In this document: one piece after another, positions 62,457 to 64,000 of the stretch | Layout: each line of letters starts with the position of its first letter | How positions within the stretch are numbered: position 1 is the stretch's first letter | Assembly (NCBI GenBank): GCA_030550025.1 | Contig: JAUQQC010000001.1 | Span: forward strand, 186,001-250,000 | Reading direction: 5' to 3' | DNA length: 64,000 nt | Source of the DNA: Acidobacteriota bacterium | Lineage (GTDB): Bacteria; Acidobacteriota; Blastocatellia; HR10 | Translations under genes and position numbers: made by a program | The notes under the pieces: model-generated | The model's database searches: none | The model's input: only the letters and a program-made list of their open reading frames with translations | What the model was told of the DNA's origin: nothing

Positions 62457-63157
62457 AGTTCGGCGTCGTCGTCTTTCCCGGTTCCAATTGCGATCACGAT
62501 GCCTATCACGTCATCAGCAAGGTCCTCGGACAACCGGTCGATTTCATCTGGCACGAGCAGACGACGCTCGGCGAGTACGACGCGGTGATTCTGCCCGGCG
62601 GGTTCTCCTATGGGGACTATCTGCGGGCGGGAGCGTTAGCCCGCTTCAGCCCCATCATGGGCGCCGTGCGGGAGTTCGCCGCGCGCGGCGGCTTCGTGCT
62701 CGGCATCTGCAACGGCTTCCAAATCCTCTGCGAGAGCGGCCTTCTGCCGGGTGCCCTTATGCGGAATCGCGGTCGTCGGTTCCTCTGTCAATTCGTGCAC
62801 GTGCGCGTCGAGGCGACCGATACTCCCTTCACGCATCTCTATCGGCCGGGCCAGGTACTCTATCTCCCGATCGCCCATGGGGAAGGGAACTACTACTGCG
62901 ATCCGGAGACGCTCGCCGAACTGCGCCGCGAGCATCGCATCGTCTTTCGCTATTGTGATGCCAACGGGCGAGTGACCGAGGCTGCGAATCCCAATGGCTC
63001 GCTCGACAACATCGCGGGCATTTGCAATCGGGAGCGGAACGTCTTGGGGATGATGCCGCATCCCGAACGCGCTGCGGAGGAGATCCTCGGCAGCTCCGAT
63101 GGCCGCGCGCTCTTTCAATCACTCGCGCTCGTGCTGGCGGCGATGGCGCGCGAGTGA
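62453..63157 (+). CDS. purQ: Phosphoribosylformylglycinamidine synthase subunit PurQ
   Basis: A 234-residue class I glutamine amidotransferase. The nucleophile Cys is in [10 protein letters not shown], and MMPHPERA supplies the catalytic His and Glu. The N-terminus [19 protein letters not shown] is the family pattern. It releases ammonia from glutamine for PurL. The small purL expected with purS and purQ is not in this window; the next gene is a patatin-like lipase 19 bp further on. The ATG at 62453 overlaps purS (ATGA). Confidence 0.96.
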   Translation: MKFGVVVFPGSNCDHDAYHVISKVLGQPVDFIWHEQTTLGEYDAVILPGGFSYGDYLRAGALARFSPIMGAVREFAARGGFVLGICNGFQILCESGLLPGALMRNRGRRFLCQFVHVRVEATDTPFTHLYRPGQVLYLPIAHGEGNYYCDPETLAELRREHRIVFRYCDANGRVTEAANPNGSLDNIAGICNRERNVLGMMPHPERAAEEILGSSDGRALFQSLALVLAAMARE

Positions 63158-63176
63158 GCGCGCGCGTCATTGAACC

Positions 63177-64000
63177 ATGGCCGCGCGCTCGATGGAGAGG
63201 ACGAAGCGCCAACCCAAGGGTCGCCCGAAGATCGGACTGGTCCTCGGTGGGGGAGGGGCTAAGGGCTTGGCCCATATCGGCGTCCTGAAGGTTTTGGAAG
63301 AGGCTGCGATCCCTATTGACCTGATCGTCGGGACGAGCGTCGGGGCATTCATCGGAGGGGCCTACGCCAGCGGCGTCTCCATTGAGCGGATGATCGAGAT
63401 GGCGCACCGCATCCGCTGGAGCGACCTCGGGCGATTCCGACCTTCACGACTCGGCCTGCGCGACGGACGTCGCATGGAGGCCTTCATCCGCGCGCATTTT
63501 CCCGTCACGCGTTTTGAGGAGCTTCGGATCCCGCTCGCCGTCGTCGCCACGGAGATCGCGACCGGACAGATGCGCGTCTTCACCACGGGCGATCTCGCCT
63601 TCGCCATCCGTGCCAGTTGCGCCATCCCAGGCTATTTCACTCCCGTCCTTGATGCGGACGGTCGGATGCTCGTGGACGGCGCCGTCGTCGCCAATCTCCC
63701 GACGCTCGTGGCCGTAACGCTCGGAGCCGAGCGCGTGATCGCCGTGGACGTGAACGCGTATCCGATTATGGAGACGCCGCCCCGCAACGCCTTCCAGATT
63801 TACACACAAGCGCTCGCTATCCTCTCTTTCACCGCGCAATCTCACATGGCCGAGCATGCCGATGTGCTCATCTCGCCCGACGTCGCAGCATTCTCTTGGG
63901 ACGAGTTGGAACGCGCCGACGAGCTGATTCGAGCCGGGGAGGAAGCGACCCGCAAGCGCCTGCCCGACTGTCAAGCGTTGCTGCGGCGAAAGCGCGAGGG
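63177..64000 (+). CDS. Patatin-like phospholipase, N-terminal part (cut by window end)
   Basis: The frame opens at an ATG at 63177 and runs off the window with 274 codons read. IGLVLGGGGAKGLAHIGVL is the oxyanion hole, GTSVGAFIGG carries the catalytic Ser (GxSxG) and MLVDGAVVANLP the catalytic Asp, the Ser-Asp dyad of bacterial patatins (RssA type). A basic N-terminus (MERTKRQPKGRPK) without signal peptide suggests a cytoplasmic enzyme or one peripheral to the membrane. The ATG at 63192 is an alternative start. It follows purQ by 19 bp in the same direction. Confidence 0.88.
   Translation, partial: MAARSMERTKRQPKGRPKIGLVLGGGGAKGLAHIGVLKVLEEAAIPIDLIVGTSVGAFIGGAYASGVSIERMIEMAHRIRWSDLGRFRPSRLGLRDGRRMEAFIRAHFPVTRFEELRIPLAVVATEIATGQMRVFTTGDLAFAIRASCAIPGYFTPVLDADGRMLVDGAVVANLPTLVAVTLGAERVIAVDVNAYPIMETPPRNAFQIYTQALAILSFTAQSHMAEHADVLISPDVAAFSWDELERADELIRAGEEATRKRLPDCQALLRRKRE

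Overview
The window is 64 kb of dense, GC-rich bacterial chromosome: 63 protein genes on both strands, mostly in tightly packed or overlapping operons. I found no rRNA, tRNA, CRISPR array, insertion sequence or prophage. A TonB-dependent receptor with a carboxypeptidase-regulatory-like N-terminal domain, two GT9 heptosyltransferase-type enzymes, a heptose kinase, an O-antigen-ligase-like protein and lipoproteins indicate a diderm (Gram-negative) cell. That receptor type, the secreted thioredoxin-NHL protein and the large helical secreted protein fit Acidobacteriota best, but this placement is inference from gene content, not a phylogeny. Promoters of the housekeeping sigma type (TTGACA-like, 17-18 bp, TATAAT-like) can be read upstream of many operons.

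Layout. 0-3.1 kb: two glycosyltransferases (one cut by the window edge), a signal-peptidase-fold protein whose two catalytic positions are substituted, and a pair of small membrane proteins. 3.2-5.2 kb: a thioredoxin-NHL protein. 5.4-10.3 kb: the conserved block dnaJ, phoH, ybeY, CorC-type protein, era. 10.4-17.1 kb: one leftward operon DoxX, dienoyl/enoyl-CoA hydratase, CstA transporter, AcuC-type deacetylase, TonB-dependent receptor. 17.2-25.1 kb: an M50-like membrane protein and a surface-polysaccharide locus with five GT4 enzymes and an O-antigen-ligase-like protein. 25.0-32.3 kb: phosphoribosyltransferase, a small secreted protein, ffh, the ribosomal block rpsP-khpA-rimM-trmD-rplS, rarA and thpR. 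32.3-37.6 kb: two radical-SAM/SPASM proteins interleaved with a GT39-like membrane enzyme and a GT4 enzyme.

37.6-40.2 kb: a two-gene secreted module of unknown function (Cys-rich protein plus helical-repeat protein) with its own promoter. 40.5-47.2 kb: a five-gene operon with a GT4-alpha/alpha-toroid fusion, two GH130 paralogues, another GT4 and a GH5-like hydrolase, none with a signal peptide. I read it as a possible cytoplasmic beta-mannoside synthesis and phosphorolysis cycle, and it is the best candidate here for an undescribed system. 47.3-48.4 kb: a ferredoxin directly abutting a family-5 uracil-DNA glycosylase. 48.4-53.3 kb: an aldolase, a fumarylacetoacetase-family enzyme, a fibronectin-type lipoprotein and hslUV. 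53.4-57.4 kb: GT9, Trm112-like, GT9 and heptose kinase, consistent with LPS inner-core synthesis. 57.4-64.0 kb: acyl-CoA dehydrogenase, M16 peptidase, WalJ-type metallo-hydrolase, purB-purS-purQ and a patatin-like lipase cut by the window end.

The main theme is glycan construction: thirteen glycosyltransferase genes plus ligase, glycosidases and heptose kinase share the window with conserved housekeeping blocks for translation, protein export, purine synthesis and protein quality control.
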